A stretch of 37,661 nucleotides of DNA from Nemertoderma westbladi (Eukaryota; Xenacoelomorpha; Nemertodermatida; Nemertodermatidae), in the NCBI GenBank assembly GCA_032718475.1, contig JAUCBJ010001104.1, positions 1 to 37,661 on the forward strand. Direction: 5' to 3'. Of this stretch, positions 19,613 to 29,773 are shown one piece after another. Position numbers and translations under genes: made by a program. Position 1 is the stretch's first letter; every line of letters starts with the position of its first letter. The notes under the pieces are model-generated. The model did no database searches, was not told where the DNA came from, and saw nothing but the letters and a program-made list of their open reading frames with translations.

Positions 19613-21343
19613 TATTCTGATGAACAATTTATACAGTACATATTGTAATTCATTAAAATTAACTTTATGAGTATGACGTTTGTACAGTACAGTATTCAGT
19701 AATAGCCAGTGGCGACAGGCTGATAGCATTGAAGAGAGGAGGAAAGGCTGCAGCAAACCATCGTAAGATAACATACAGTACATGTACATAGTACAACATA
19801 CAGGCCTGTATTCCCAAATGAAAGCCAATAGAGGCAGTAGTAGCTGTGATCATAATGCATAATAATGCATTACTGCATCATAATGAGCATTGATATGCTG
19901 ATGTACAGTACATGTTGTGCTGGGGTACCGATGGTGGTTGCTTGAGCAGATATACTCTCATCAAATTGTGCGTGATGCAAAATTTATTTGCGGGATCATG
20001 ATTATTATTAATTTTGCGCGTGTGCATTTACTTTACTTATTTTTTCAAGATCCCGCAATAACTATTGTTGTTTTGATATCAACAACTGATCGTAGATACA
20101 GTAAGTACATTACATCATCAGTTGAATATTTCAGCCATAATTTGCCACAGAGGTTAAAGAAAAATCATAGGCTCTGATCCATGGCAGATACTGTATGTAC
20201 GATATAATATTACTGTGCTGTATCATATGGGCCGCGTTCTCAAGTCAACCACTTGGGGAGGGCGAAATATTTTAAAATCAGAAAATCATGATCCATTTCG
20301 CTGCTAATCCCTTTCGAGTTGAGGTCTGCACACTGTTCTGCGCCCTTTGTTGTGCACTTGAGGTCTGCATAATGTATCTCTCACATGTGCTGCATGAAGG
20401 CCGCAATTTATACCACAGTTTATACTCAATAATCTATACTGTATTAGCAAGGTGATATATTGATTGGCACAGGAGTATTAATAATTTTGACTTTTATACT
20501 GTGCTATTATACTGTAGTATATACAGTATTATATATCTAAGCTCAAATTGTGTATATGTATGTTTGTTTTTTCCTCTTATCTCCTCCTAAACAACTGGCT
20601 CTCGCGATATGGGGAAAATACCGTTGGATTCAGCGTGGTCCTGGGCTCTGTATAAATTAATTTTCACCGACAGGCAGTGAATATTTTCGATACTTTTAGT
20701 ACTTTTTTGGTATTTATTGCAATTCGATTAGTGTCTTTAATTCTGAGATACGAACACAGTTAATAACTAGTGGCGTGCAAGCACGCGGAATGTATAAATC
20801 TTCAATCTTCGTTTCCATCTCATGATTCTATTACACCAATTGCAATTGTTGTAGTACTACTACTGTACTACATCATTACTAAAATTCATTCTCGCCCTTA
20901 CCGTGACTGAGAAGGCTAGCAGCTGTATAAAATATTTAACACACACGAATGCTACCGATGAAGAATTTCAAGTTTGTAAGGGTTGGAGTTTAGGAAGTAG
21001 GGCCTAAGCAAACAGTATGGGTGTAGGCCTACTAAGTACACGTTCGTGGGGCTTTCGCGCAGTAAGAGAGCCTATATTATAAAGTACTGTATACTAGACT
21101 CTATTATACGAAAACCGTCTTTCCCAAAATATATATGATTGATTGCGATGCTATCAGTTTGTGATAAACTAGTTGTAAAAACAGAGGTCATTTCCGTTTG
21201 CCCTTACACGCTTTAACTGTCATTTGTAAAGCTTCTAACTAGGGCTATTTAATTTAAGTATGATATACTCTTCTCCTTCATTAGCCTCTATGCGCTCATC
21301 TTGTGTTGTCTTAAAATAATTTTCCTAAACGGATACTTACGAC
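19613..21343. other. Intergenic region left of the LTR retrotransposon
   Basis: Nothing recognisable is present as a gene. TACAGTAC-type words are frequent, and a repeat-like patch with TCTCGCGATATGGGGAAAAT lies near 20600. An AGGCCTA word occurs at 21023. Confidence 0.4.
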
Positions 21344-21348
21344 CTTTA

Positions 21349-21553
21349 TGTGTAGTATCCCCTACGTAACATCCGCCTACATAAGCCCTACGCCTATGGC
21401 CCGCTAGATGGCGTAGCTTATCTTATTATTATTATATTATGTTTTATATATCGGTACATCCTTCCTGATTATACAGCAGTACATACGTACTACTGTCTGA
21501 CTGACTGTACTACGGCTGTCTGCATTGCTGCACCCTGCCCCCCTGATTAGTCA
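21349..21553 (+). repeat. 5' LTR (205 bp)
   Basis: TGTGTAGTATCC at the start and CTGATTAGTCA at the end are shared exactly with the 3' LTR. TATATA at 21445-21450 is a likely promoter TATA element. TGGCCCGCTAGATGGCG at 21397-21413 resembles a CTCF core. No AATAAA is seen within the LTR. Confidence 0.95.
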
Positions 21554-21571
21554 TGGCGCAGCTTTAGGTTC
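21554..21571 (+). promoter_or_regulatory. Primer-binding site
   Basis: TGGCGCAGCTTTAGGTTC directly follows the LTR. TGG complements the universal tRNA CCA end, and GGTTC could pair in the T arm. The exact tRNA cannot be named without a tRNA set. Confidence 0.6.
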
Positions 21572-21625
21572 GACCTACCTACACCACCCAACTCACTCAA
21601 CGCCAATCTGCCAACACTACTGAAG

Positions 21626-23605
21626 ATGTCGGACCACCGCGATCCGAGAAGCTTCATTCTTCGAGGTAATCCGCCCCCGTTCGACATCGAAACCGAGCGC
21701 CTCACCTGGGCGTTATGGCGCGACGAATGGGAGGCCTTCCTCGTCACCTCCGGCCTGGAGAACCTCCACGAAGCCGACCCCGCCGCCCAACCCGACCCAG
21801 CTCTATCGGCAGTCCTCCTCCGCGCTACCCAGCGACAACGACGAGCCGCCCTCATGACCGCCTTTACGCGCGCCACCAACGCCGTGGTCAAGGGACTCGC
21901 CCTCACTCCGGAGGAGAACTGTAACGCCACCACCGTCATCGATAGACTGGAAGTCCACATCGACGGCGGGACGAACGTCCGCGTCCACCGCCAGGAACTC
22001 TCCCGTCGCCAAAGACTCCCCGAGGAAACCCCGGAGACGTTCCTCGTCCAACTCCGCGACCTCGCCACCAAGTGCCGGTTCGTCGCCCTCCCCACCGCGG
22101 AGGCGCACCTCAACGACCGGTTGCTCGACCAGTTCGTGGCGGGGTTCAACGACCGCGAGGTGACGGAGCAACTCCTCCGCCTCGAGAACGGAGCGACCCT
22201 CTCCGACGCTCTCAGGCGGGCCCAATCCGTTTGGACGGCGCGGAAGGACGCCGCCTCCTTCAACACCGCCACCCCCAAGGCCACCGCATCCCGCAGCGTG
22301 GCGACCCACCCTGCTCCGACGCCGGGAGGCCGGCGCACCCACAACCGCCGCAACCAACTGCAACCGCCCACCCTCTGCCGCCAGTGCGGATACACGCCGC
22401 ACCCGGCCGGAAAGACGTGCCCGGGAATAAAGGCAACGTGCCGCCACTGCGGCACGACTGGGCACTACGACCGGATGTGCCCGACCAACTCCGGCGAACC
22501 GCGCGCCCACGCTGCCACCGGCCCCGCCGACGACTCATGCACCACGGCGAACCGCGCTGAGGTGTGGTCCATCCTGGCGGGCGCCGAACTGGAAGACGCC
22601 CCCATCGTCTCGGTTATGGAGTCCCTGGAGCCTCTGGAGACCGTCACCGTCGGGTTCCAGGTGACGAAGAACCCGAACTTCGGAATCGCAGCGGCCCAGT
22701 TCCTCCCCGACTCCGGAGCGAACATCACCGCGCTCCCGCTCCCCACCTTCCGCTCCTTCGGCGGGACGACGGAGAACCTCCGGACCACCCAACCGCCCCC
22801 CAAAGCGCCGCGACTGGCCAACGGGTGCCGCTCCGGGTGGACAGTGATCGGGATCTTCACTGCAACCCTCCAATGCCCCGCCCTCCACACCGCCTGCACC
22901 ACGGATGTGTGGGTCATCGACGGGCTTCAGCAGCCGCTACTGTCGAGGAAGGCCTGTTTCCTGCTGGCCATCCTCCAGAGCCCGATCCTCCGTGGCGGCC
23001 GCTACTCCGACGGCCCACCCCCGCCCCCCGGCCGCACCCCACGATCCTACCAGATGATCGCGCCCCCGCTATCGTCGCCCAGAGAGGAGGCAACCCCGCC
23101 ACCCCCGGAACCACCCACGCCGCCATCCATGGTGCCAACCAACACCAACACCGCGGCTTGGGCGGCCCTACAACAGCGTTTCCCCCGCCCCCTATCGGGG
23201 AAATGCCGCGTAATGTCTGGGGGGGATATCACAATCAAACTCCACCCGGGCGCCCGGCCCACCAACTCCTACGCGAACCGCGCCGTCCCCATCAACCTCG
23301 AGGCCGCCTTCAACCGCGAGCTGGACGAGCAGGTCGCCATGGGAATCCTCGAGCCCGCCGCGGACGAGCGGAACCCCGGCGAGTGGCTCAGCCCCATGGT
23401 GGTCACCAAAAAGAAGGACGCCACCAAGGTGCGGATCACGGTAGACCTCCGGGAACTCAATAAGGCCACCGTACGTCCCACCTACTACTCCGCCGCTCCC
23501 TTCCAGGTCGTCTCCCGGTCCCAACGTCCGCCCGCGTCTTCTCGGTGCTCGACGGCCTCAAGGGCTTCCACCAGGTCGGGTTGGACTCCTCCAGTCGCCG
23601 ACTGA
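21626..23605 (+). CDS. Retrotransposon Gag, protease and start of reverse transcriptase
   Basis: The frame has 659 codons from an ATG 73 bases after the LTR. Residues 1-230 are a Gag-like region that begins MSDHRDPRSF. Two zinc knuckles follow at about 252-290: an atypical CRQCGYTPHPAGKTC and a standard CRHCGTTGHYDRMC, expected to bind genomic RNA. A retroviral-type aspartic protease motif FLPDSGANITALP lies near 358-370. A Pro-rich linker precedes the reverse-transcriptase N-terminus (LSPMVVTKKKDATKVRITVD, then LRELNKATVRP). The frame then departs from the conserved reading near 23518 and ends 30 codons later in unrelated residues. Overlapping antisense frames arise from high GC and are not genes. 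Confidence 0.85.
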   Translation: MSDHRDPRSFILRGNPPPFDIETERLTWALWRDEWEAFLVTSGLENLHEADPAAQPDPALSAVLLRATQRQRRAALMTAFTRATNAVVKGLALTPEENCNATTVIDRLEVHIDGGTNVRVHRQELSRRQRLPEETPETFLVQLRDLATKCRFVALPTAEAHLNDRLLDQFVAGFNDREVTEQLLRLENGATLSDALRRAQSVWTARKDAASFNTATPKATASRSVATHPAPTPGGRRTHNRRNQLQPPTLCRQCGYTPHPAGKTCPGIKATCRHCGTTGHYDRMCPTNSGEPRAHAATGPADDSCTTANRAEVWSILAGAELEDAPIVSVMESLEPLETVTVGFQVTKNPNFGIAAAQFLPDSGANITALPLPTFRSFGGTTENLRTTQPPPKAPRLANGCRSGWTVIGIFTATLQCPALHTACTTDVWVIDGLQQPLLSRKACFLLAILQSPILRGGRYSDGPPPPPGRTPRSYQMIAPPLSSPREEATPPPPEPPTPPSMVPTNTNTAAWAALQQRFPRPLSGKCRVMSGGDITIKLHPGARPTNSYANRAVPINLEAAFNRELDEQVAMGILEPAADERNPGEWLSPMVVTKKKDATKVRITVDLRELNKATVRPTYYSAAPFQVVSRSQRPPASSRCSTASRASTRSGWTPPVAD

Positions 23606-26040
23606 CCACCTTTGTGACGCCACGAGGCCGGTTCCGCTACCGCCGGATGCCGATGGGTTGGCATGGTAGCTCTGATGTCTTCAATGCCCGGATGGATAAA
23701 GCCCTCCGAGGAATCCCAAACATCGGGAGGATCGTTGAAGACATCATTATCTACACCGACACGGCGGAGGAGCACTCCGAGGCGGTGGCCCGCGTCCTGG
23801 CCGCCTGCGACGCCTCGTCGATCTCCATAAACACGGCGAAGGTCCAGTTCAAACAGGCCGAGCTCCGGTTCGGCGGCTACCTGGTCTCCCACGGCCGCTA
23901 CCGGATCGACCCGGCCCTCTCCGACGACCTCCGCTACTTCCCGGTCCCGACGAACCGCCGTCAGCTCCGCTCGTTCCTCGGACTCGCCCAGCAGCTCGGG
24001 AACTCGACGGCGGAGATAACCCGACTCGTCGACCCGCTCCGTTCGCTAAACTCGAACCTCAACTCCTGGGTCTGGCTCCCCCAACACCAGGCTGCGTTCG
24101 AGGCGACCCGGTCAACCCTGTCGAGTCCGCACTACCTGTCGGGGTTCCACCCGGACCGCCGAACCGAGCTGCTGACGGACGCCTCCCGACTGAACGGCCT
24201 CGGGTTTCTCCTCCGCCAGTGGGACTCCGACGCCAACCGTTGGCGCACCGTCCAGTGCGGCTCGCGCACCCTGGCCACACACGAGGCCAACTGGTCGGGG
24301 ATGGCGGAACTGGAGGCCCTCGGCGCTGCGTGGGCGGCCCACAAGTGCCGCTACTTCCTCGACGGGCTCCGCCACTTCGAGCTCGTCACTGATAGCAGCC
24401 CCCTGATCCCCATCCTGAACGACCGCCGGTTGGACCAGGTCAGCAACGATCGGCTGCTGAAGTTAAAGACGTTGATGTCGCGCTTTAACTTCACCGCCCG
24501 CCACCAACGCGGCAGTAAACACGTAATCGCCGACGCCTTCTCCCGCGCCCCCAGGAACTCCCCAACCTCCGACGACATCCTCCTCACCCCGGAAGACGAC
24601 GCCGACCGGGAGTTTATCGTCTCCGCGGCCGTCGCCGCGTCCGCCGCCACCCCGTCGGTCGAATCTCGGGACGCGCGGCTCGACCAGATCCGGGAGGCCG
24701 GGCAGCGCGACCCCGTGTACCGCGCGCTCCTCGCCACCATCCGGGACGGCTGGCCGACGTCCAAACACAACGTCACCGACGACCAGCTGCGGCCCTACTT
24801 CCAGTTCCGCTCGGAGCTGATGGTGCACGATGGCGTCATTCTCCGCGGGCCCCAGCTCTATATCCCCGTCGAACTCCGTCCCGAGACGCTCCGGCTACTC
24901 CACGCCGCCCACCAGGGACTCACTAAAACTCGGGAGAGGGCGTGTCGCTCCGTCTGGTGGCCCTCCATACCCAACGACATCAAACAGACGGTCGAGCGCT
25001 GCCAACCCTGTCAGGCAGCCCTCCCATCGCACCCACCCGAGCCACTCCAACGGAACCCGGACGCCACCCGCCCGTTCCAAAGAGTACACACCGACATATT
25101 TGTCCTAGACGGCACCAACTACCTCGTTGTGACCGACGAATTCACCGGCTGGCCCACCCTTTACAAACTCGGCCAGAACTCAACCTCCCCAGTAATAATC
25201 GACTGCCTCCGCCGCCTCTTCTTGGCCACTGCGGTACCGACCGTTATCCGTCCAGACAACGGGCCCCAGCTGGTGTCCGACGCCGTCCGGTCATTCCTGT
25301 CCGACTGGGGTGTCCGACTGGAGCCCTCTACGCCCTACCTACCGCGCACCAACGGCCGCGCCGAAGCGGCCGTCAAAGCACTAAAGAAGTTGGTCCGCGG
25401 GGCGCGCCACAACTCCGACGAGATCGCGAAGGGCATCCTCGCCTTCCGCAACACCTCGCGTTACGGCGGCCGCTCCCCGGCGGAACTTTTATACGGCCGC
25501 AACGTCAGGGAGGCCCTACCCGTCCACTTCACCGCGTTTGATCCCAAGTGGCAAAAGACCTTCACAGAGCTCGACGCCACATCCGCGACCAATCAAAACC
25601 AGCTCGCGGCAAATTACGACCGCCACGCCCGCAGCCTTAAGGCTATGCCGGTTGGGACACCAGTCCTCATCCAGGACCCGACAACCAAACGTTGGACTGG
25701 CCAGGGAACCATCGCTGAGGGCCTCCCCAACCACGACTACCTGGTCCGACAGACCAGTGGCCGCGTACTCCGCCGGAACCGCGTTCTACTCCGGCAGCGC
25801 CACTTCACTACGGGGTGCGCCACCCCGACCCCACCACAGGGCGACCCCCCTCAACCAGAGACACCGAGGCGGCCAGTGGCACCTACGACACCGGCCCTAC
25901 CACAGCCAACGTGGGCTGAAATGGCCGCCAGGCCACAGCCAGCCCCACAACCAGTTACCCCTCCGATCCAGACTAGGTCGGGGAGAATAATAAAACCGCC
26001 CTTACGTTACTCGAACAGCGAGTATAACAAACTAGAGTAA
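23521..26040 (+). CDS. Retrotransposon reverse transcriptase (C part), RNase H and integrase
   Basis: This frame continues the polymerase in another phase from about 23521 and has no ATG of its own near the break. Reverse transcriptase: LDGLKGFHQVGLD holds the motif A aspartate, followed by TTFVTPRGRFRYRRMPMGW. The catalytic box reads IVEDIIIYTDT, so Glu stands where the first Asp of the usual xDD pair is expected. RNase H: LLTDASRLNG, a Glu in MAELEAL and VTDSSPL supply acidic residues. Integrase: an HHCC zinc region (LLHAAHQG..CQPCQ), then a DDE core in VHTDIFVLDG, IRPDNGPQLVS and NGRAEAAVKAL. The C-terminus ends in RSGRIIKPPLRYSNSEY, a wording common at the ends of such polyproteins. Confidence 0.88.
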   Translation, partial: PTSARVFSVLDGLKGFHQVGLDSSSRRLTTFVTPRGRFRYRRMPMGWHGSSDVFNARMDKALRGIPNIGRIVEDIIIYTDTAEEHSEAVARVLAACDASSISINTAKVQFKQAELRFGGYLVSHGRYRIDPALSDDLRYFPVPTNRRQLRSFLGLAQQLGNSTAEITRLVDPLRSLNSNLNSWVWLPQHQAAFEATRSTLSSPHYLSGFHPDRRTELLTDASRLNGLGFLLRQWDSDANRWRTVQCGSRTLATHEANWSGMAELEALGAAWAAHKCRYFLDGLRHFELVTDSSPLIPILNDRRLDQVSNDRLLKLKTLMSRFNFTARHQRGSKHVIADAFSRAPRNSPTSDDILLTPEDDADREFIVSAAVAASAATPSVESRDARLDQIREAGQRDPVYRALLATIRDGWPTSKHNVTDDQLRPYFQFRSELMVHDGVILRGPQLYIPVELRPETLRLLHAAHQGLTKTRERACRSVWWPSIPNDIKQTVERCQPCQAALPSHPPEPLQRNPDATRPFQRVHTDIFVLDGTNYLVVTDEFTGWPTLYKLGQNSTSPVIIDCLRRLFLATAVPTVIRPDNGPQLVSDAVRSFLSDWGVRLEPSTPYLPRTNGRAEAAVKALKKLVRGARHNSDEIAKGILAFRNTSRYGGRSPAELLYGRNVREALPVHFTAFDPKWQKTFTELDATSATNQNQLAANYDRHARSLKAMPVGTPVLIQDPTTKRWTGQGTIAEGLPNHDYLVRQTSGRVLRRNRVLLRQRHFTTGCATPTPPQGDPPQPETPRRPVAPTTPALPQPTWAEMAARPQPAPQPVTPPIQTRSGRIIKPPLRYSNSEYNKLE

Positions 26041-26053
26041 CCCGTAACTCCGC

Positions 26054-26059
26054 AATAAA
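26054..26059 (+). promoter_or_regulatory. AATAAA upstream of the 3' LTR
   Basis: AATAAA lies 14 bases after the pol stop and about 70 bases before the 3' LTR. It could serve polyadenylation or be incidental. Confidence 0.25.
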
Positions 26060-26114
26060 TTGTTTAGGCTATAAACTATTTGTTTTGAGGCGCTACGCCA
26101 ACCCCACCCCACCT

Positions 26115-26125
26115 AAAGAGGGGTA
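26115..26125 (+). promoter_or_regulatory. Polypurine tract
   Basis: AAAGAGGGGTA abuts the 3' LTR and is the expected plus-strand DNA primer for retrotransposon replication. Confidence 0.6.
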
Positions 26126-26330
26126 TGTGTAGTATCCCCTACGTAACATCCGCCTACATAAGCCCTACGCCTATGGCCCGCTAGATGGCGTAGCTTATCT
26201 TATTATTATTATATTATGTTTTATATATCGGTACATCCTTCCTGATTATACAGCAGTACATACGTACTACTGTCTGACTGACTGTACTACGGCTGTCTGC
26301 ATTGCTGCACCCTGCCCCCCTGATTAGTCA
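26126..26330 (+). repeat. 3' LTR (205 bp)
   Basis: Identical by eye to the 5' LTR over 205 bp; it is followed by the CTTTA target duplication. Confidence 0.95.
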
Positions 26331-26335
26331 CTTTA

Positions 26336-27416
26336 TAACTATGCAAACTCTCGAAAGTGTGAGAGTAACTGCTGATTTATGGCAAATGGATACTCGTATC
26401 CACTGTAAACTCGTTGCGTTGGTTCGTTAGCAATCAAAAATTTACGACGACAGACGACGACGACGGACAACTATGTAATTAATGGCACCCATTTGCTAAG
26501 GCTTCGCTCACTTCGTGGCTCGCTCCACAATAATCTTGGCAACCTCATCGACTTATACTGTGTGGAAATCAATTACCTGTGTAGACACCGTACCGTAGAC
26601 ACAGTACCTGCGTATACCTGTGTAGAAATCCATTACATAAGCCATTTTTCATCATGAACACCAGCTGTTATTGGTGTTATTTTTACCATTGCGTCTATGG
26701 CACTTTTCGTTTATTTCATTTTTTGCAAAAACTAATTGATGAATGACTGTCTGATGAATAGAGTGCACCGGTAGTGATGATAGCACAGCGTAGCGGTGGA
26801 AAACTTTTAGGAAAACGTTAACCTCTACTATACTGGAATAAATGCCAACTAAGTTATAATGCACGTGACCGTTAATATATATGTAAAGGGGAGAAATACA
26901 TTGGCCTTAGGCTCACACGTTTATTGGCCTCCAATCGACTCCCTAAACCGCCATGTGCGTCCCTCCAATTGGCTGGCTTATAACCCCTAATCTACCTCCC
27001 TTAGGCCTTTGCTAGCCTCTACCCACCGAGGTGGATTGTTAGTTCACATCCTGACTATCCTTATTGCATCATCCCTTTCTTGGTGTACTTATTGGATATA
27101 CCTTAATGGCCAACTTGGTAAATTCCCCCCCCCCCCCCCCTACCCCCCCCCCTCCTTCATTTTGTGGGTTGGAAATGCATAGCGGAATGGATCCGCTAAA
27201 AAAAGTATCGATGGAAGATTTTTATGTTTTTTTTTCTTCAAAAAGTCACCTTCAACAAATAAAACAACATAAGTGTTGGCAAAAATTAGAGTTTTATGCC
27301 ACCACTTAAATAGTTATTATGAATCATAAATGATAATAATAATATATACAATAATACTTAAATTAAAACATTATGTATTATTGAATGTTGCCTTCTAATC
27401 TCCAGACTAAAACAAT
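26336..27416. other. Intergenic region right of the LTR retrotransposon
   Basis: There is a short ACGACGACG-type repeat near 26440. The block at 26930-27060 has CCAAT words in both orientations (near 26929 and 26967) and could be regulatory, but no gene start follows. Poly-C of 16 lies at 27125-27140. No coding region is supported. Confidence 0.35.
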
Positions 27417-27599
27417 TTAACTACTAAGGAGGTTCTGTTCAATCTCTTCCACCGTCGCTTGAATTGAAGTATTTTTCAGATTCTCAGTAATTTTATCAAT
27501 AAATCGATCATTAGAGATTGTATTTGAACATTCAATACCCGCCACAGAAATAGCTTTACTAAATAATTTAGATGAATTACTTGAGATTATTTCAAAACA
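27417..27599 (-). CDS. Possible terminal exon or short orphan frame
   Basis: Sixty codons are open on the minus strand and end at TAA (27417-27419). They are preceded by an in-frame TAG inside TTTCTAG, which could be a splice acceptor. The peptide includes SKAISVAGIECSNTISNDRF and IDKITENLKNTS, ends EEIEQNLLSS, and has a plausible helical composition. It has no recognised family and no upstream exon is seen. It could be the tail of a gene in which the LINE relic now sits, or chance. Confidence 0.25.
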   Translation of the reverse strand, partial: CFEIISSNSSKLFSKAISVAGIECSNTISNDRFIDKITENLKNTSIQATVEEIEQNLLSS

Positions 27600-27849
27600 C
27601 TAGAAATTTCTCTTTGAAAATTATCATTCACAATAGATTGTATAATAGACACATCAACCAATTAAGGCTATTAGTGACCGCACAATTAATTGCACAAACA
27701 ACTATAAGGAGATAATAATAAACACAAAGAAAATACACTAATATAAAATAAATTTTAGGTTTAAAAAAAAAATATACTGACGAAACCACATACTGTATAA
27801 TACCCACAAAAATAATTGATATGAATATTATATGGAACGACATTGCATA

Positions 27850-29225
27850 ATGTTCTCCCTAACCCGAAAAGCCTCAGATTAAGGTAACGGCCTAACTTGA
27901 GTAGTTTTTCCCTGGTTGTTGCCCCCATTAGCTCATGGTATTTAAATATAGTAGGATTCACATTGTAGCGCCCAGAGAAGTGCTTCATGCACAGATCTCG
28001 ATAACCATCACACACCAACAAAGAATGATATTCATCTTCTATATCATTTTTAATACAAACCGGCAGATTCTCGATTCTCTGGGTATTTTATACCACCGGC
28101 CGCTCTCGATCAGAAGTGCATGTGACGAACACCTGAACCTGGAAATCAACCTACTAAGACCTGCGTGACCTCTCAACATAGATAGGTTATTCTCCAAACT
28201 GAAATCCCTCTTGCTATAGAGCATACCCTTCGGCGACCGCTCGATGGCACCCCACCAACCCTGTACGAACTGTGCACATAGTCGTTCACGAACATTTAGA
28301 ATGAATTTCCTCTCATTTAATATGTCCCCGGGTCTTTCCCACGCCCAAGTAAATCCCAGATTATTTAGTAAATTACGCACCGAGATAGCCCAATTTCCAC
28401 CATCCCCTGTTCTACCAGTATTTAGTTCATTCAATTGCAAAATATAGGCCTGTTTAACTAATCTAGTGTCATTGCACCTTAGTAACTTTAACCAATACTT
28501 TATAATCCTACAGTATCTTTCAATTTCTAGCGGAAAATGCCAGATTCACCGTAAACCATGAAGTTTGGGGTTGTTAACTTCACTCCAAGGCGGTTCTTTA
28601 AGAATTTTAATAAGACACGTTCTGTATCAACTGACGAACAAAAACCCCAAACTTCGCAACCATATGTCAAAATTGGCTTAACTAATGCATTTAATAAATC
28701 ACAAGCCGTAATGAAATCCGAGGTGGGAAAATTAACCAAATACTTTGTCGACGAAAAGTTAGCTTTTTCCCCTTTGTTAGCCAGATTTTTCTGAGCGCAG
28801 GCAAAGCTGCCCCCACAAGCAAATAATACTCCCAGATAAGTATATTCACCCACCACTTTAACATTATGACCCTTATATTTCCATTTTTCATGGGAGGCCA
28901 CTTGTCCCTCTTTCCTAAATACAACAACGTTAGATTTGTCAAGGTTAACCGTAAGAGACCAATAGTCACAATAACTACCCAATATATCAAATGCATGTTG
29001 TAAATCATTAACTGTGTTTGCCATCACACAATGTCATCAGCATACAAGACAACAACATTAAAAGTTTAAATGTGCCAATTGAGATACCTTGAATACCATT
29101 TGCAGCCAATTCAGATTCTAAATCATTTAAAAATCGATTAATAACAATGGACTAAGACATTCGCCCTGCCTCACGCCCAACCAACATATAAACTCACCAG
29201 AGAGTTCCCCATCTACACGTACTCG
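27850..29225 (-). pseudogene. Decayed non-LTR retrotransposon (LINE) polymerase fragment
   Basis: On the minus strand, from high to low coordinates, there are a GVRQGECLSP segment (about 29160), a YADDIV catalytic box (about 29045) and the post-catalytic region NLDKSNVVVFRKEG..YLGVLF (28527-29027). Then come PILTYGCEVWG and a C-terminal stretch with LVCDGYRDLC..NPTIFKYHELM (to about 27860). The pieces lie in three frames, with breaks near 29120, 29030, 28535 and 28050. It resembles the CR1/L2-Jockey side of LINEs, with clade uncertain. The endonuclease and the N-terminal part of the reverse transcriptase are missing, as in a 5'-truncated old copy. Confidence 0.8.
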
Positions 29226-29529
29226 TTATTAACTGCAAACTTTAAATAGATAGGCCTTCTTCCGAATGTGACGAACCTGGCTCAAGTCGATACAGTGATC
29301 CCTGAGCTACAGCCCTCAACAGTCTCTCTCGGTATTCCACGTATGAAAATAATATTTCTGTAGTTTCTGGGTTCGATCTTAGATTTTTATCTTCAACGAA
29401 TAAACGAAGTTTTGATTTACGTCATGCAGGTAAAACATATCTGCCGTAATTATCGGCTTTCTGCTATGGGTTGCAACGTAGGTTGATTATAAACTAGGCA
29501 TCTTGCTTTAGGATAACTCTGTTTAGTAA
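29226..29529. other. Intergenic region
   Basis: No gene or clear repeat is visible between the LINE relic and the hAT-like MITE. Confidence 0.4.
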
Positions 29530-29537
29530 CTATTATG

Positions 29538-29765
29538 GAGACAGGGGGAAAACTGGACGCAAATCCCATCTTGGCGAATTAATATCCCGCCTCAATGTTA
29601 AATTCGCAATTTAGGGAAAGGAACAGGTTACCGTGGCACGTTATTTTAACCAAATCAATAAACTAAACACAATAGAACAATGCTGTTATTTGCGTCCAAT
29701 TTCCCTTGGAGAGGGATGAATTTTTATTGCGTCCAGTCCCCCCCCCCCCCCCCCCCCCCTATCTG
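29538..29765. mobile_element. hAT-like MITE with poly-C edge
   Basis: The ends are inverted (GAGACAGGGGGAAAACTGGACGCAA and, read inverted from the right, CAGATAGGGG..ACTGGACGCAA). A perfect 8-bp direct repeat CTATTATG flanks it (29530-29537 and 29766-29773), as for hAT elements. The right end includes a 22-base poly-C (29738-29759). The centre holds the AGGAACAGGTTACCG..ATCAATAAAC module that recurs at five other places. There is no coding capacity. Confidence 0.75.
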
Positions 29766-29773
29766 CTATTATG

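Larger units (their letters stand above)
21349..26330 (+). mobile_element. Ty3/gypsy-type LTR retrotransposon, recent insertion
   Basis: The element is 4982 bp with two 205-bp LTRs that look identical base for base. It starts TG and ends CA and is flanked by a 5-bp target duplication CTTTA (21344-21348 and 26331-26335). Internal order is primer-binding site, Gag with zinc knuckles, aspartic protease, reverse transcriptase, RNase H, integrase (gypsy order), then a purine tract. A one-base frame break splits the reverse transcriptase near 23518. The interior is strongly GC-rich, especially at third codon positions, unlike the AT-rich host DNA and the LTRs. There is no envelope-like frame. Identical LTRs imply a very recent insertion. 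Confidence 0.95.

Noticed and set aside
19917-20177. An 86-codon hydrophobic plus-strand frame
   Set aside because: Ile/Phe-rich composition is expected from AT-rich DNA; it has no ATG at its first codon and no motif.
23464-23605. Programmed -1 frameshift between gag and pol
   Set aside because: The shift falls within the reverse-transcriptase domain and no slippery heptamer is visible.
21547-25990. Many long antisense and out-of-frame reading frames in the LTR retrotransposon
   Set aside because: They are a by-product of the high GC content, show Arg/Gly/Pro-rich composition with no domains, and overlap the real gag-pol frames.
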